Assembly (NCBI RefSeq): GCF_001905465.1
Contig: NZ_LISX01000016.1
Coordinates: 81,891-145,890, forward strand
Source of the DNA: Kitasatospora sp. CB01950
GTDB lineage: Bacteria > Actinomycetota > Actinomycetes > Streptomycetales > Streptomycetaceae
DNA: 64,000 nt
Direction of reading: 5' to 3'
This document shows positions 26,174-34,901 of the stretch, piece by piece. Below the pieces are notes generated by a model. It did not search any database, had not been told where the DNA came from, and saw only the letters and a program-made list of their open reading frames with translations. The position numbers were made by a program, and so were the translations under genes. Positions within the stretch are counted from its first letter, which is position 1, and each line of letters begins with the position of its first letter.

Positions 26174-26824
26174 ATGGGACTGATATTCGAGGACGGCAAC
26201 CTCTCCGCATTCGCCGAAGGCTTCCTGCGGACGATCGAACTGAGCGCGCTCAGCGCCCTGTTCTCGCTGCTGCTGGGCTTCGTGCTGGCGGCCTTCCGGG
26301 TCTCGCCCGTTCCCGTCCTGCGGTACTTCGGCACCGCCTGGGTGACGGTGTTCCGCAACACCCCGCTGACCTTGCTGTTCTTCGCGGTGACGTTCATGCT
26401 GCCCTCGCTGAACGTGCACATCGACAGCTTCACGGCCGCAGTGATCGCGCTCAGCGCCTACACCGGCAGCTTCATCTGCGAGGTGGTGCGCGCCGGTATC
26501 AACACCGTTCCGCTCGGCCAGGCCGAGGCGGCCCGCTCGCTCGGCATGGGCTTCGGCCAGACCCTCGGTCTGGTGGTGCTGCCGCAGGCGACCCGCTCGG
26601 TGATCTCCCCGCTGGGCTCGGTGTTCATCGCCCTGCCCCGCAACTCGGCCATCGCGGGCGCCTTCAACGTGCCCGAACTGTTCAGCTTCCAGAAGGTCCT
26701 GAGCGAGGAGGCCTACGACATCTTCGCCATCTTCTTCTGGATCGCGCTCGCCTACCTGGCAATCAGCTTCAGCATCAATGCTGTCTTCTCCATCCTGGAG
26801 CGTCGCATGGCGGTGGCCCGATGA
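26174..26824 (+). CDS. gluC: Glutamate ABC transporter permease
   Basis: 216 residues, about five transmembrane helices, HisM-type permease. The EAA-like cytoplasmic loop reads GQAEAARSLGMGFGQT. AAGGAGG precedes the ATG. Its stop overlaps the gluD start in an ATGA arrangement. Confidence 0.92.
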   Translation: MGLIFEDGNLSAFAEGFLRTIELSALSALFSLLLGFVLAAFRVSPVPVLRYFGTAWVTVFRNTPLTLLFFAVTFMLPSLNVHIDSFTAAVIALSAYTGSFICEVVRAGINTVPLGQAEAARSLGMGFGQTLGLVVLPQATRSVISPLGSVFIALPRNSAIAGAFNVPELFSFQKVLSEEAYDIFAIFFWIALAYLAISFSINAVFSILERRMAVAR

Positions 26825-27648
26825 GCACTCGCACCGCCTCCGTCCTGTACGACGTCCCCGGCCCCCGGGCCCGGGCCCGCAACCTGACCCTCGGGCTGCT
26901 CGGCCTGGCCGGCATCGCAGGCCTGCTCTGGTACGTCATCAGCAGCTTCGCCGACGCCGGCCAGTTCGACCCCCTGCTCTGGTCGCCGTTCGAGTACACG
27001 GCCGTCCAGCAGCGTTTCGTCGACGGCGCGCTGGACACCCTGAAGGCCTTCGGCCTGGCCGCGATCGGCTCGCTGGTGCTCGGCTCGCTGCTCGCCGTCG
27101 GCCGGCTCTCCGACCACTTCCCGGTGCGCATCGTGTCCACCGTCGTGGTCCAGTTCTTCCGGGCCATGCCGCTGGTGATCATGATCTTCGCGCTGTACCG
27201 CGCGGCGTTCGGCGCCCAGCCGATGTGGGCCCTGGTGATCGGCCTGGCCCTCTACAACGGCGCCGTGCAGGCCGAGATCATCCGCTCCGGCATCAACGCC
27301 GTCCCGCACGGCCAGGCCGAGGCCGCCTACGCCCTGGGCCTGCGCAAGACCCAGGTGATGGCCATCGTGCTGATACCGCAGGCCGTCCGCTCGATGCTCC
27401 CGGCGATCATCGGCCAGCTGGTGGTCACCCTCAAGGACACCTCGCTCGGCTACATCATCACCTACCCCGAGCTGCTGAACCAGATGCGGCTCGTCGCCTC
27501 CAACTCGGACGGCTACCCGTACATCCCGGTCGTCCTGGTCGGTGCCCCGATCTACATCGGCATGTGCCTCGCCCTCGACGGCCTCGCCCGCTGGATCGAG
27601 TCCCGCAGCCGCCGCGGCGCGAGCCGCCGCAGCACAACCGCTGCTTGA
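26821..27648 (+). CDS. gluD: Glutamate ABC transporter permease
   Basis: 275 residues, second membrane subunit of the importer. The conserved loop is GQAEAAYALGLRKTQV; helices span about 20-42, 80-105, 115-140 and 240-260. It is slightly longer than gluC because of its N-terminal tail. Last gene of the operon. The 107-base gap after it shows no clear terminator. Confidence 0.92.
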   Translation: MSTRTASVLYDVPGPRARARNLTLGLLGLAGIAGLLWYVISSFADAGQFDPLLWSPFEYTAVQQRFVDGALDTLKAFGLAAIGSLVLGSLLAVGRLSDHFPVRIVSTVVVQFFRAMPLVIMIFALYRAAFGAQPMWALVIGLALYNGAVQAEIIRSGINAVPHGQAEAAYALGLRKTQVMAIVLIPQAVRSMLPAIIGQLVVTLKDTSLGYIITYPELLNQMRLVASNSDGYPYIPVVLVGAPIYIGMCLALDGLARWIESRSRRGASRRSTTAA

Positions 27649-27755
27649 CGGACACCCAGGTGATCTGTTGCATTGCTCTTCGTGACACCACCTGGGAGCT
27701 CCCGCCCGGCAACTGACGGAACAACGGCCGGCCCCGCCGGCCGGAAGGCCCCGAC

Positions 27756-29483
27756 ATGGATCCAGTGATCATCGTCGGGGCCGGGCCGGTCGGCCTCGCC
27801 CTCGCCCTCGCCCTCGCCCGCAACGACGTTCCCAGCGTGGTCCTCGACGAGGGCGCCGGCGTCTGCCCGGAAAGCCCCCGCACCGTCGTCCTCGGCCCCG
27901 ACACCGCCGCCTTCCTCGCCCGCATCGGCTACACCCTGGTCGGCTCCGACGCCGCCCGCTGGGACGCCTTCACCGTCTGGCGCCGCCGCGCCGAGGTGCT
28001 GCGCCTGCCGCTCGACGACAACCCGGTCCTGCACCTCGCCCAGCACCGCCTCCAGCGCGGCCTGCGCGACGCCGCCACCGCCACCCCGCTGATCCGCCTC
28101 ACCCCGCGACACCGGGTGGTCGAACTCACCCAGGACCGCGACGGCGTGACCGTCCGCACCACCTCCGCCGCCGACGGCGGGACCAGCTGGCGCGGCAGCC
28201 ACCTGGTCGGCTGCGACGGCGCCCGGTCCACCGTCCGCAAACTCCTCAAGGTCCGCTTCCCCGGCCGGCCCGCCGTCGACCGGCACGCCGTCGCCACCGT
28301 CCGCGTCGACCTGCCGTTCCCCGGCGAGGCCCGGCTGCACCGCGAACCCCCGTGGCGCGGCGACCGCGAAGCCTCCGCCCGCCCGCTGCCCGACGGCCTG
28401 TGGCGACTCGACTGGCGACTGCCCCCCGGCCGCCCCCAGCCCACCGAACCCGTCGACCCGCACGCCACCTGGCCCGGCATCGTCACCGGCGACACCCTGC
28501 TCACCCGGGTCACCTCCGCGCTCACCGGCTGGTGCGGCGAACTCCCGCCCCATCAACTGCTCGCCGCCGCCGACCACACCTACCAGCAGCGCCTCGCCGG
28601 CCGCTTCCGCGCCGGCCGCTGCTTCCTCGCCGGCGACGCAGCCCACCTGCACGGCGCCCTCGGCATGCAGAACCTCGCCGACGGCCTGCGCGACGCCGAC
28701 AACCTCGCCTGGCGACTCGCCCTCGCCTGGCACCTGCCGCCCACCGACGCCCCCGCCGAGAGCGCCCTGCTCGACGGCTACGAGAACGAACGCCGCGGCG
28801 CGGTCGGCGCCCGCCTGCGCGCCGTCGACCAGACCATGCCGCTGCTCCGCCCGCTGCGCGGCTGGGCCCAGACCCGGCGCTCGCTCATCTCCGGTTCCTT
28901 CCGCAAGCACGCCCCGCTGCTCGCCGACGGCCACCTCGGCACCGGCCGCTTCGGCGGCGCCCCCGCCTACCCCGCGACGCCCTCCGGCGTCGCCCCCCGC
29001 GTCCCCGAGCAGCGCGGCAGCCGCGGCACCTCACTCACCGAACAGCTCGCCCCGACCGCCCCCGGCGTCCTCGTCCCCGACCTGCCCGTGGTCACCGCCG
29101 ACGGCACCGCGGACACCCTCCGGGCCCGCCTCGGCACCGCGTTCCTGCTCGTCCTGGTCGCCCCCGGCACCACCGTCTGGTCCGCCGAACACTGGCTCGG
29201 CGCCGGCCTGATGCCCCGCCTCACCGAACTCGCCGACGCCCTCCCCGTCCCCACCGAAGTCCTGGTCACCGACACCTACCCCGGCGCCACCCCCCACACC
29301 GTCCTCCTCATCCGCCCCGACGGCCACCTCCTCGGCACCACCCCCGGCCTCCACCCCGAAAAACTCCACACCCTGACAGCCCCGTTCGGAGCCGGCGCGC
29401 AGGAGACGGTACGAAGCGGGGGGCGCGGGGAACTGGACGAATCGGAAGTCACCCCACCGCAAGATCGCGACGCAGGCCAATGA
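27756..29483 (+). CDS. FAD-dependent monooxygenase (group A, PHBH fold)
   Basis: 575 residues. The N-terminal FAD motif is IIVGAGPVGLALALALAR, the DG motif LVGCDGARSTVRK and the GD motif FLAGDAAHLHGALGMQNLADG; a thioredoxin-like C-terminal domain follows (VLVPDLPV). Such enzymes hydroxylate aromatic or polyketide substrates using NAD(P)H and O2; the substrate is unknown and no biosynthetic cluster is around it. ATG after GGAAGG. The last 20 or so residues (GRGELDESEV, PPQ, AGQ) are encoded by repeat copy B, which also supplies the stop codon. Confidence 0.85.
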   Translation: MDPVIIVGAGPVGLALALALARNDVPSVVLDEGAGVCPESPRTVVLGPDTAAFLARIGYTLVGSDAARWDAFTVWRRRAEVLRLPLDDNPVLHLAQHRLQRGLRDAATATPLIRLTPRHRVVELTQDRDGVTVRTTSAADGGTSWRGSHLVGCDGARSTVRKLLKVRFPGRPAVDRHAVATVRVDLPFPGEARLHREPPWRGDREASARPLPDGLWRLDWRLPPGRPQPTEPVDPHATWPGIVTGDTLLTRVTSALTGWCGELPPHQLLAAADHTYQQRLAGRFRAGRCFLAGDAAHLHGALGMQNLADGLRDADNLAWRLALAWHLPPTDAPAESALLDGYENERRGAVGARLRAVDQTMPLLRPLRGWAQTRRSLISGSFRKHAPLLADGHLGTGRFGGAPAYPATPSGVAPRVPEQRGSRGTSLTEQLAPTAPGVLVPDLPVVTADGTADTLRARLGTAFLLVLVAPGTTVWSAEHWLGAGLMPRLTELADALPVPTEVLVTDTYPGATPHTVLLIRPDGHLLGTTPGLHPEKLHTLTAPFGAGAQETVRSGGRGELDESEVTPPQDRDAGQ

Positions 29484-29502
29484 CCTGCACGTGATCGCGC
29501 CC
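29419..29502 (+). repeat. Intergenic repeat, copy B (84 bp)
   Basis: Second copy of the element seen at 19046-19129, same orientation. Its first 65 bases form the 3' end of the monooxygenase gene and the rest runs to 9 bases before the rny stop. The short frame GRGELDE..PPQ..AGQ-stop is the same frame as in copies A and C. Confidence 0.85.
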
Positions 29503-29510
29503 CGACGGAG

Positions 29511-30920
29511 CTAGCGCGCGAACTCCGTCGCGCGCGACTCCCGCACCACCGTGATCCTGATCTGCCCCGGGTACGTCAGTTCCTCCCGCACCTGACGGGC
29601 CACCTCCCGCGCGATCTCCTGCGCGCGCACGTCGTCGACCATCTCCGGCTGCACCATGACCCGGACCTCCCGTCCGGCCTGCATCGCGTAGACCTTGGTG
29701 ACCCCGTCGTGCGCCCGCGCGATCTCCTCCAGCCGCTCCAGCCGCCGGACGTACGCCTCCACGGATTCCTTCCGCGCGCCGGGTCGCCCCGCCGAGCAGG
29801 CGTCCGCGGCCTGGGTGAGCACCGCCTCGACGGTCTTGGCCTCCACTTCGCCGTGGTGGGCCGCTATCGCGTGGACGACCTCCGCCGACTCCCCGTGCCG
29901 GCGGGCGAATTCCGCGCCGATCAGGGCGTGGCTGCCCGCCACCTGGTGGCTGAGGGCTTTGCCGATGTCGTGCAGCAGCGCGGCGCGGCGCACCGGCTCC
30001 GGGTCGACGCCGAGCTCCGCGGCCATCATCCCGGCCAGGTGCGCGGACTCCACCAGGTGCCCGAGCACGTTCTGCCCGTAGGAGGTGCGGTAGCGCAACG
30101 TCCCCAGGGTGCGGACCAGTTCGGGCTCCATCTCGCCGACGGCGCCGATGCCGACGGTGAGCAGCGCGTCCTCCCCCGCCCGGATGCAGAGCCGCTGGAC
30201 CTCGCTGCGGCTGCGCTCGTGCGCCTCCTCGATCCGCGCAGGGTGGATCCGCCCGTCGGTGAGCAGCGATTCGAGGGTGAGCCGGGCGCTCTCCCGCCGG
30301 ACGGGGTCGAAGCAGGAGAGCTGGACCAGCCCGGGGGTGTCGTCGACGATCAGGTTGACGCCGGTGACGGCCTCGAAGGCCCGGATGTTGCGCCCCTCCC
30401 GGCCGATCACCCGGCCCTTCATGTCCTCGCTGGGCAGCCGGAGCGTGGTGACGACGGTCTCGGCGGTGTGTTCGGCGGCCAGCCGCTGGACGGACGAGGC
30501 GATGATCTCGCGGGCCCGGCCCTCGCCCTCGACGACCGCCTGCCGTTCGATCTCCCGGACGGTCAGCGCGGCGTCCCGACGGGCCTCGGCCTCGGCGGTG
30601 CGGACCACTTCGTCGCGGGCCTGGGCGGACGTCAGCCCGGCGGTGCGCTCCAGCAGCAGCCGGTTCTCCGTGGTCTGTTCGGCGAGTTCGGCGCGCACCC
30701 GCTCCGCTTCGGCGGCCCGCCCGGCGAGTTCGTCCTCGTGCAGGTGCAGGCGGTGGAGTTCGGCGGTCAACCACGCCTCGCGCCGGTCGAGTTCGGCACG
30801 GCGCCGACGCAGCGCCCGGAGCGCGCCGACCACTGCCAGGGCGAGTGCGCCGATCAGCACGCCGGCCGCCAGCAGCAGGAGCAAGGAGGAACCCGTTCCG
30901 GTGTCCTGAGCGATCCCCAT
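29511..30920 (-). CDS. rny: Ribonuclease Y
   Basis: 469-residue membrane-anchored endoribonuclease that starts mRNA decay. One N-terminal transmembrane helix (residues 12-35), a long charged coiled coil to about 160, a KH RNA-binding domain (DMKGRVIGREGRNIRAFE) and an HD domain with the metal motif AALLHDIGKA. ATG at 30920 follows GGGGAG; an in-frame ATG eight codons earlier is less well placed. It has its own 158-base upstream region after recX. Confidence 0.93.
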   Translation of the reverse strand: MGIAQDTGTGSSLLLLLAAGVLIGALALAVVGALRALRRRRAELDRREAWLTAELHRLHLHEDELAGRAAEAERVRAELAEQTTENRLLLERTAGLTSAQARDEVVRTAEAEARRDAALTVREIERQAVVEGEGRAREIIASSVQRLAAEHTAETVVTTLRLPSEDMKGRVIGREGRNIRAFEAVTGVNLIVDDTPGLVQLSCFDPVRRESARLTLESLLTDGRIHPARIEEAHERSRSEVQRLCIRAGEDALLTVGIGAVGEMEPELVRTLGTLRYRTSYGQNVLGHLVESAHLAGMMAAELGVDPEPVRRAALLHDIGKALSHQVAGSHALIGAEFARRHGESAEVVHAIAAHHGEVEAKTVEAVLTQAADACSAGRPGARKESVEAYVRRLERLEEIARAHDGVTKVYAMQAGREVRVMVQPEMVDDVRAQEIAREVARQVREELTYPGQIRITVVRESRATEFAR

Positions 30921-31078
30921 CCGGCCACTCCCCGTCCTGCGCACGCTGCCGCTGCGGTGACCTCCGCGATCGTCCAGCCACTGAGTGCGAGGCTAGGCGG
31001 AGGTTACGAAACGGTCAAGATGCGATCGAGAATTGACTCCGATGATCTGATCGCCAGTCATCATGTCCGTTTGTCCGC

Positions 31079-31990
31079 CTACCAGTTGTCGTCCTCGCCG
31101 TCCTCCGGCTCCGCGTCCAGCGCCTCCCGGACCACCCGGAACGCGAGGCCCTCCGAGTAGCCGCGCCGGGCCAGCACCCCGACCAGGCGGCGCATCCGCA
31201 CGTCCCGGTCCAGCCCGGCGGTGGAGCGCAACTTCCGTGCCACCAGTGCCCGGGCGGCCTCCGACTCGTCGTCGGCGTCGACCTGGAGCAAGGCCCGTTC
31301 CGCGCTCTCCCCGGTGACGCCCTTGGTGCGCAACTCCTGGGCCAGCGCCCGCCGGGAGAGCCCGCGCACCGCGTGCCGGGACTCCACCCACGCCTCGGCG
31401 AAGGCGGCGTCGTCGATCAGCCCGACCTCCTCCAGCCGGGTCAGCACCTGCTCGGCGACCTCGTCCGGGATCTCCTTGCGGCGCAGCGCATCGGCCAGCT
31501 GCTTGCGGGACTTGGCGGCTCCGGTGAGCAGCCGCAGACAGATGTCCCGGGCCCGCTCCGCCGGATCCCCCTGCTCGGCAGCGGCTCCCCGCCCACGCCG
31601 CCCGCCCGCACCGCCCTCCGAGCGCTCACCCTCCGAACGCCCGCCCTCCGAACGCCCAGAACTCGCCCGCCCGGACTTCACCCGCTCGGTCTTCGCCCGC
31701 CGCTTCGGCCTCGCCGGCACCTCCGCCAGCACCTCCGCCGGTGCGGCGGCCGGCAGTTCACCCAGCGCGCTGCGCCGCCGACGCCGCCCCCCGGCCAGCT
31801 CGGACGCCCGCATCATCTCGGGCAGCTCCCCCGCAGGAAGCTCTGCGGGAAGCTCCGCCGACGGCTCCTCGGCCACCGCCGCGAACCAGTCCGGCGGGCC
31901 GGAGGCGTCGTTCTGTTCGTCTCCCCATACGCCCGCACCGGGCCCGTCCTCGGACGGACCCGGTGCCGGGTGGTCAGTGCGGCGTGTCAA
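31079..31990 (-). CDS. recX: RecA regulator RecX
   Basis: 303 residues, binds RecA filaments and limits their activity. The RecX domain lies in the C-terminal half (about 150-295: DICLRLLTGAAKSRKQL, VSRRALAQEL-like repeat, GYSEGLAFRVVREAL). The first 150 residues are a low-complexity extension rich in Ala, Pro, Arg, Gly and Glu with SEGG/SEGE repeats. The TTG start is 4 bases after the recA stop, so it is coexpressed with recA. Confidence 0.92.
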   Translation of the reverse strand: MTRRTDHPAPGPSEDGPGAGVWGDEQNDASGPPDWFAAVAEEPSAELPAELPAGELPEMMRASELAGGRRRRRSALGELPAAAPAEVLAEVPARPKRRAKTERVKSGRASSGRSEGGRSEGERSEGGAGGRRGRGAAAEQGDPAERARDICLRLLTGAAKSRKQLADALRRKEIPDEVAEQVLTRLEEVGLIDDAAFAEAWVESRHAVRGLSRRALAQELRTKGVTGESAERALLQVDADDESEAARALVARKLRSTAGLDRDVRMRRLVGVLARRGYSEGLAFRVVREALDAEPEDGEDDNW

Positions 31991-31994
31991 CGGT

Positions 31995-33128
31995 TCAGCC
32001 CTTGGCGGCGGCCGCCGTCTCCTTGGAGGCAGCCGCTGTCTCCTTGGATGCAGCCGCCGTCTTCTTGGCGGCGGCCTTGGCGGGCGCGGCCGCAGCCGGG
32101 ATCTCCACCGCGGGGGCGTCGCCCTCGGCGGGCTTCGGGCCGATGCCCAGCTTGCCCTTGATCTTGGCCTCGATCTCGTCGGCCAGCTGCGGGTTGTCCC
32201 GCAGGAAGTTGCGGGCGTTCTCCTTGCCCTGGCCGAGCTGGTCGCCCTCGTAGGTGTACCAGGCGCCGGACTTCCGGATGAAGCCGTGCTCGACGCCCAT
32301 GTCGATCAGGCCGCCCTCGCGGCTGATGCCCACGCCGTAGAGGATGTCGAACTCGGCCTGCTTGAACGGCGCGGCGACCTTGTTCTTGACCACCTTGACG
32401 CGGGTGCGGTTGCCGACCGCCTCGGTGCCGTCCTTCAGGGTCTCGATGCGCCGGATGTCGAGGCGGACCGAGGCGTAGAACTTCAGCGCCCGACCACCGG
32501 TGGTGGTCTCGGGGGAGCCGAACATCACACCGATCTTCTCGCGCAGCTGGTTGATGAAGATCGCGGTGGTGTTCGACTGGTTCAGCGCACCGGCGATCTT
32601 GCGCAGCGCCTGGCTCATCAGACGGGCCTGCAGACCGACGTGCGAGTCGCCCATCTCACCCTCGATCTCGGCGCGCGGCACCAGCGCGGCCACCGAGTCG
32701 ATGATCACCAGGTCGACCGCGCCGGAGCGGATCAGCATGTCGGTGATCTCCAGTGCCTGCTCACCGGTGTCCGGCTGGCTGACCAGCAGAGCGTCGGTGT
32801 CCACACCGAGCTTCTTGGCGTACTCGGGGTCGAGCGCGTGCTCGGCGTCGACGAAGGCGACGGTGCCGCCGGCCTTCTGGGCGTTGGCGGCCAGGTGCAG
32901 GGTCAGGGTGGTCTTGCCGGAGGACTCGGGGCCGTAGATCTCGACCACTCGGCCGCGCGGGATGCCGCCCACGCCCAGCGCCACGTCGAGGGCGGTGGAC
33001 CCGGTCGGGATCACCTCGATCGGCTCGTTCGCCTTCTCGCCGAGGCGCATCACCGAGCCCTTGCCGAACTGCCGTTCGATCTGGGCGAGCGCGGCCTCCA
33101 GGGCCTTCTCGCGATCCGTTCCTGCCAT
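31995..33128 (-). CDS. recA: Recombinase RecA
   Basis: 377 residues. Walker A GPESSGKTT, Walker B LVIIDSVAAL, L2 region INQLREKIGVMFGSPETTTGGRALKFYAS. Homologous recombination and activation of LexA cleavage. The ATG at 33128 (MAGTDREKA) is the conserved start; an in-frame ATG 14 codons earlier is not. The C-terminal tail is Ala/Lys-rich with repeats of ASKETAA. An SOS box lies 118 bases upstream. Confidence 0.97.
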   Translation of the reverse strand: MAGTDREKALEAALAQIERQFGKGSVMRLGEKANEPIEVIPTGSTALDVALGVGGIPRGRVVEIYGPESSGKTTLTLHLAANAQKAGGTVAFVDAEHALDPEYAKKLGVDTDALLVSQPDTGEQALEITDMLIRSGAVDLVIIDSVAALVPRAEIEGEMGDSHVGLQARLMSQALRKIAGALNQSNTTAIFINQLREKIGVMFGSPETTTGGRALKFYASVRLDIRRIETLKDGTEAVGNRTRVKVVKNKVAAPFKQAEFDILYGVGISREGGLIDMGVEHGFIRKSGAWYTYEGDQLGQGKENARNFLRDNPQLADEIEAKIKGKLGIGPKPAEGDAPAVEIPAAAAPAKAAAKKTAAASKETAAASKETAAAAKG

Positions 33129-33245
33129 GGCTTCCACCCTCGGGTTCTGTGCGTTGCGCTTCATCGTCATCGACGCTAGCGCGTCCCACCGACAATCGGG
33201 CCCGGGCGGGCTCGGCCTGTGGAAAACTCTGCGCCGAAGAGTACA

Positions 33246-33261
33246 AAGAACATACGTTCGA
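33246..33261 (-). promoter_or_regulatory. SOS box (LexA operator) of recA
   Basis: AAGAAC-ATAC-GTTCGA contains the full GAAC-N4-GTTC core of the LexA operator, located upstream of recA. Together with the box at lexA it supports normal SOS control in this strain. Confidence 0.82.
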
Positions 33262-33287
33262 ATCCAATCGAAGACCCCGACACGCCA

Positions 33288-33320
33288 CGGCCCCGCCCCG
33301 GACGACCGGGAACGGGGCCG
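33288..33320. terminator. Terminator after the sigma-factor operon
   Basis: CGGCCCCG...CCCGG pairs with CCGGG-AA-CGGGGCCG across an ACGA loop, a GC-rich stem with a small internal loop. It lies 20 bases beyond the stop of the minus-strand gene at 33340 and before the recA promoter. Confidence 0.65.
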
Positions 33321-33339
33321 CAGGAACCGCTTCGGGCGC

Positions 33340-34269
33340 CTACTCGCTCAGCAGCCTGGTGCCGGCGTTCGGCAGCTCGACGCCGTTCTTGTCGAAGAAC
33401 CGCCACGAGCCGACCTTGAGGCCGGGCCGCTCCGGGACCACCACCATGCGGTACGGGGAGTCCTCGACGACGACCGGCGTCGGCTCGGCGACACCGCCGT
33501 CCGACCAGTCCACCACCACCTTGCCGACGTCCGGGCCGATGGCCAGCACCGCGAGCCTGATCGGCAGCGGACCGGACGTGCCGGACTTGGCCGAGGGCCC
33601 GAGGACGCCGCCGCTGAAGGTGTCCGCCATCCGCGGGTCGAGGTGCCCGGGCGCCGGGTAGCCGCCCTGCGTGTCGTACTTCTGCCGGGCCCCGTCCAGG
33701 GTGGCATAGGTGTTGACGACGTCCTCGGTGGGCTGCCAGAACTGCTGGACGTACGCCTCCGTCGGCTTCTCCAGCGAGGGGTCGACGGCGTGGCGCTCCT
33801 CCCAGACCGCCACCGCCTGCGCGTACGCCTGCTCCTTCGGGGCGAGCGGCCAGAGCGCCTCCCAGAGCTGCCACTGCTTGCCGTCTGCGGTGCCGTGGCC
33901 GATCATCACCCGGACCGGCTTGAGCGGGTCCCGCGCGCCGGTCTTCGTCGCCGCGGCACCGGGGTCGGCGGACGCCTCCGCGCCCGGCACCAGCGGGAGG
34001 AACCCGCCGTCGCCGGCCTGCAGGGCCTGCGCGGTCGGGCCGTTCCCGGCGAATCCGTTCAGGCCCGCCACGGTGCCGCTGCCCAGGGCCACCACCGAGG
34101 CCAGCGTGAGCGCGCCGACCACCGTGCGGCGACGGTTCCGGATCCGCCGTCCGCCGACCAGGATGCCCTCGACCGGCACCGAGCCGATCTTCACGTCCGC
34201 CGCTGCCGCCGCGAGCCCGAGCTCGACCGCCATGTCCCCGCCCGGCACTTCGTTGTTCCCCGCAGTCAT
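33340..34269 (-). CDS. Membrane-anchored partner protein of a sigma factor (unknown function)
   Basis: 309 residues: a cytoplasmic N-terminus of about 48 residues ending GGRRIRNRRR, one transmembrane helix (about 49-71) and an extracytoplasmic domain of about 230 residues containing QWQLWEALWPLAPKEQAYAQAVAVWEE. Its ATG overlaps the sigma-factor stop (ATGA), so the two are coupled. A role as anti-sigma or signal-sensing factor is inferred from this arrangement; no zinc-finger HxxxCxxC motif is present. Confidence 0.75.
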   Translation of the reverse strand: MTAGNNEVPGGDMAVELGLAAAAADVKIGSVPVEGILVGGRRIRNRRRTVVGALTLASVVALGSGTVAGLNGFAGNGPTAQALQAGDGGFLPLVPGAEASADPGAAATKTGARDPLKPVRVMIGHGTADGKQWQLWEALWPLAPKEQAYAQAVAVWEERHAVDPSLEKPTEAYVQQFWQPTEDVVNTYATLDGARQKYDTQGGYPAPGHLDPRMADTFSGGVLGPSAKSGTSGPLPIRLAVLAIGPDVGKVVVDWSDGGVAEPTPVVVEDSPYRMVVVPERPGLKVGSWRFFDKNGVELPNAGTRLLSE

Positions 34270-34799
34270 ACCGCACCCCCCACATGTGTCATGTCCGTCA
34301 GTTCCTTCAGCCCCGCGGTGTGCCGCAGTCTCGCTATCCCCTTGGCCGCGTGGCTGCGTACGGCCCCTGTCGAGCAGCCCATCGCGGCGGCCGCCTGGCT
34401 GTCGGTCAGGTCCTCCCAGTGCCGCAGCACCACGGCCTGGCGCTGCCGGCGCGGCAGCGTCGCGAGTGCCGCCATCAGCACCCGGCGCTGGTCGGAGCGG
34501 GCGTACCCGTCCTCCGGCCCGGCCGTGTCCGGCACGGACTCCACCAGCACCTCGGGTGCCCGGCGCCGCCAGCGGCGGGCGTGCTGGTTGATCATGATCC
34601 GGCGCACGTAGCTGTGCGCGTCGTCGGCGCGGCGCACCTTCGACCAGGCCGCGCAGGTCCGCTCCGCGGCCGACTGGGCCAGGTCCTCGGCCGCGTGCTG
34701 GTCACCGGTCAGCAGGTACGCCGTGCGCAGCAGCCAGGGCCAGGCCCCGACGATGAACGCCCGGAACTCGTCGTCCGGGCCGAGCTGTTTGTCCCCCAT
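34266..34799 (-). CDS. SigE-family (ECF) RNA polymerase sigma factor
   Basis: 177 residues with region 2 (FRAFIVGAWPWLLRTAYLLTGD, AEDLAQSAAERT, AHSYVRRIMIN) and region 4 (LATLPRRQRQAVVLRHWEDL, AMGCSTGAVRSHAAKGIARL), and no regions 1 or 3. It belongs to the actinobacterial SigE-like ECF family in which the partner gene often follows directly. ATG at 34799 follows GGAGG six bases ahead. Target promoters are unknown. Confidence 0.9.
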   Translation of the reverse strand: MGDKQLGPDDEFRAFIVGAWPWLLRTAYLLTGDQHAAEDLAQSAAERTCAAWSKVRRADDAHSYVRRIMINQHARRWRRRAPEVLVESVPDTAGPEDGYARSDQRRVLMAALATLPRRQRQAVVLRHWEDLTDSQAAAAMGCSTGAVRSHAAKGIARLRHTAGLKELTDMTHVGGAV

Positions 34800-34901
34800 G
34801 AGCACCTCCTCACCCATCAAGAGCCCGGCGACGGGGGAAACCGCTTACTCCCGCCGGAAGAACCACGGCGGGGGCCGGGAGACGGGTGAGGAGGTGGCCG
34901 G

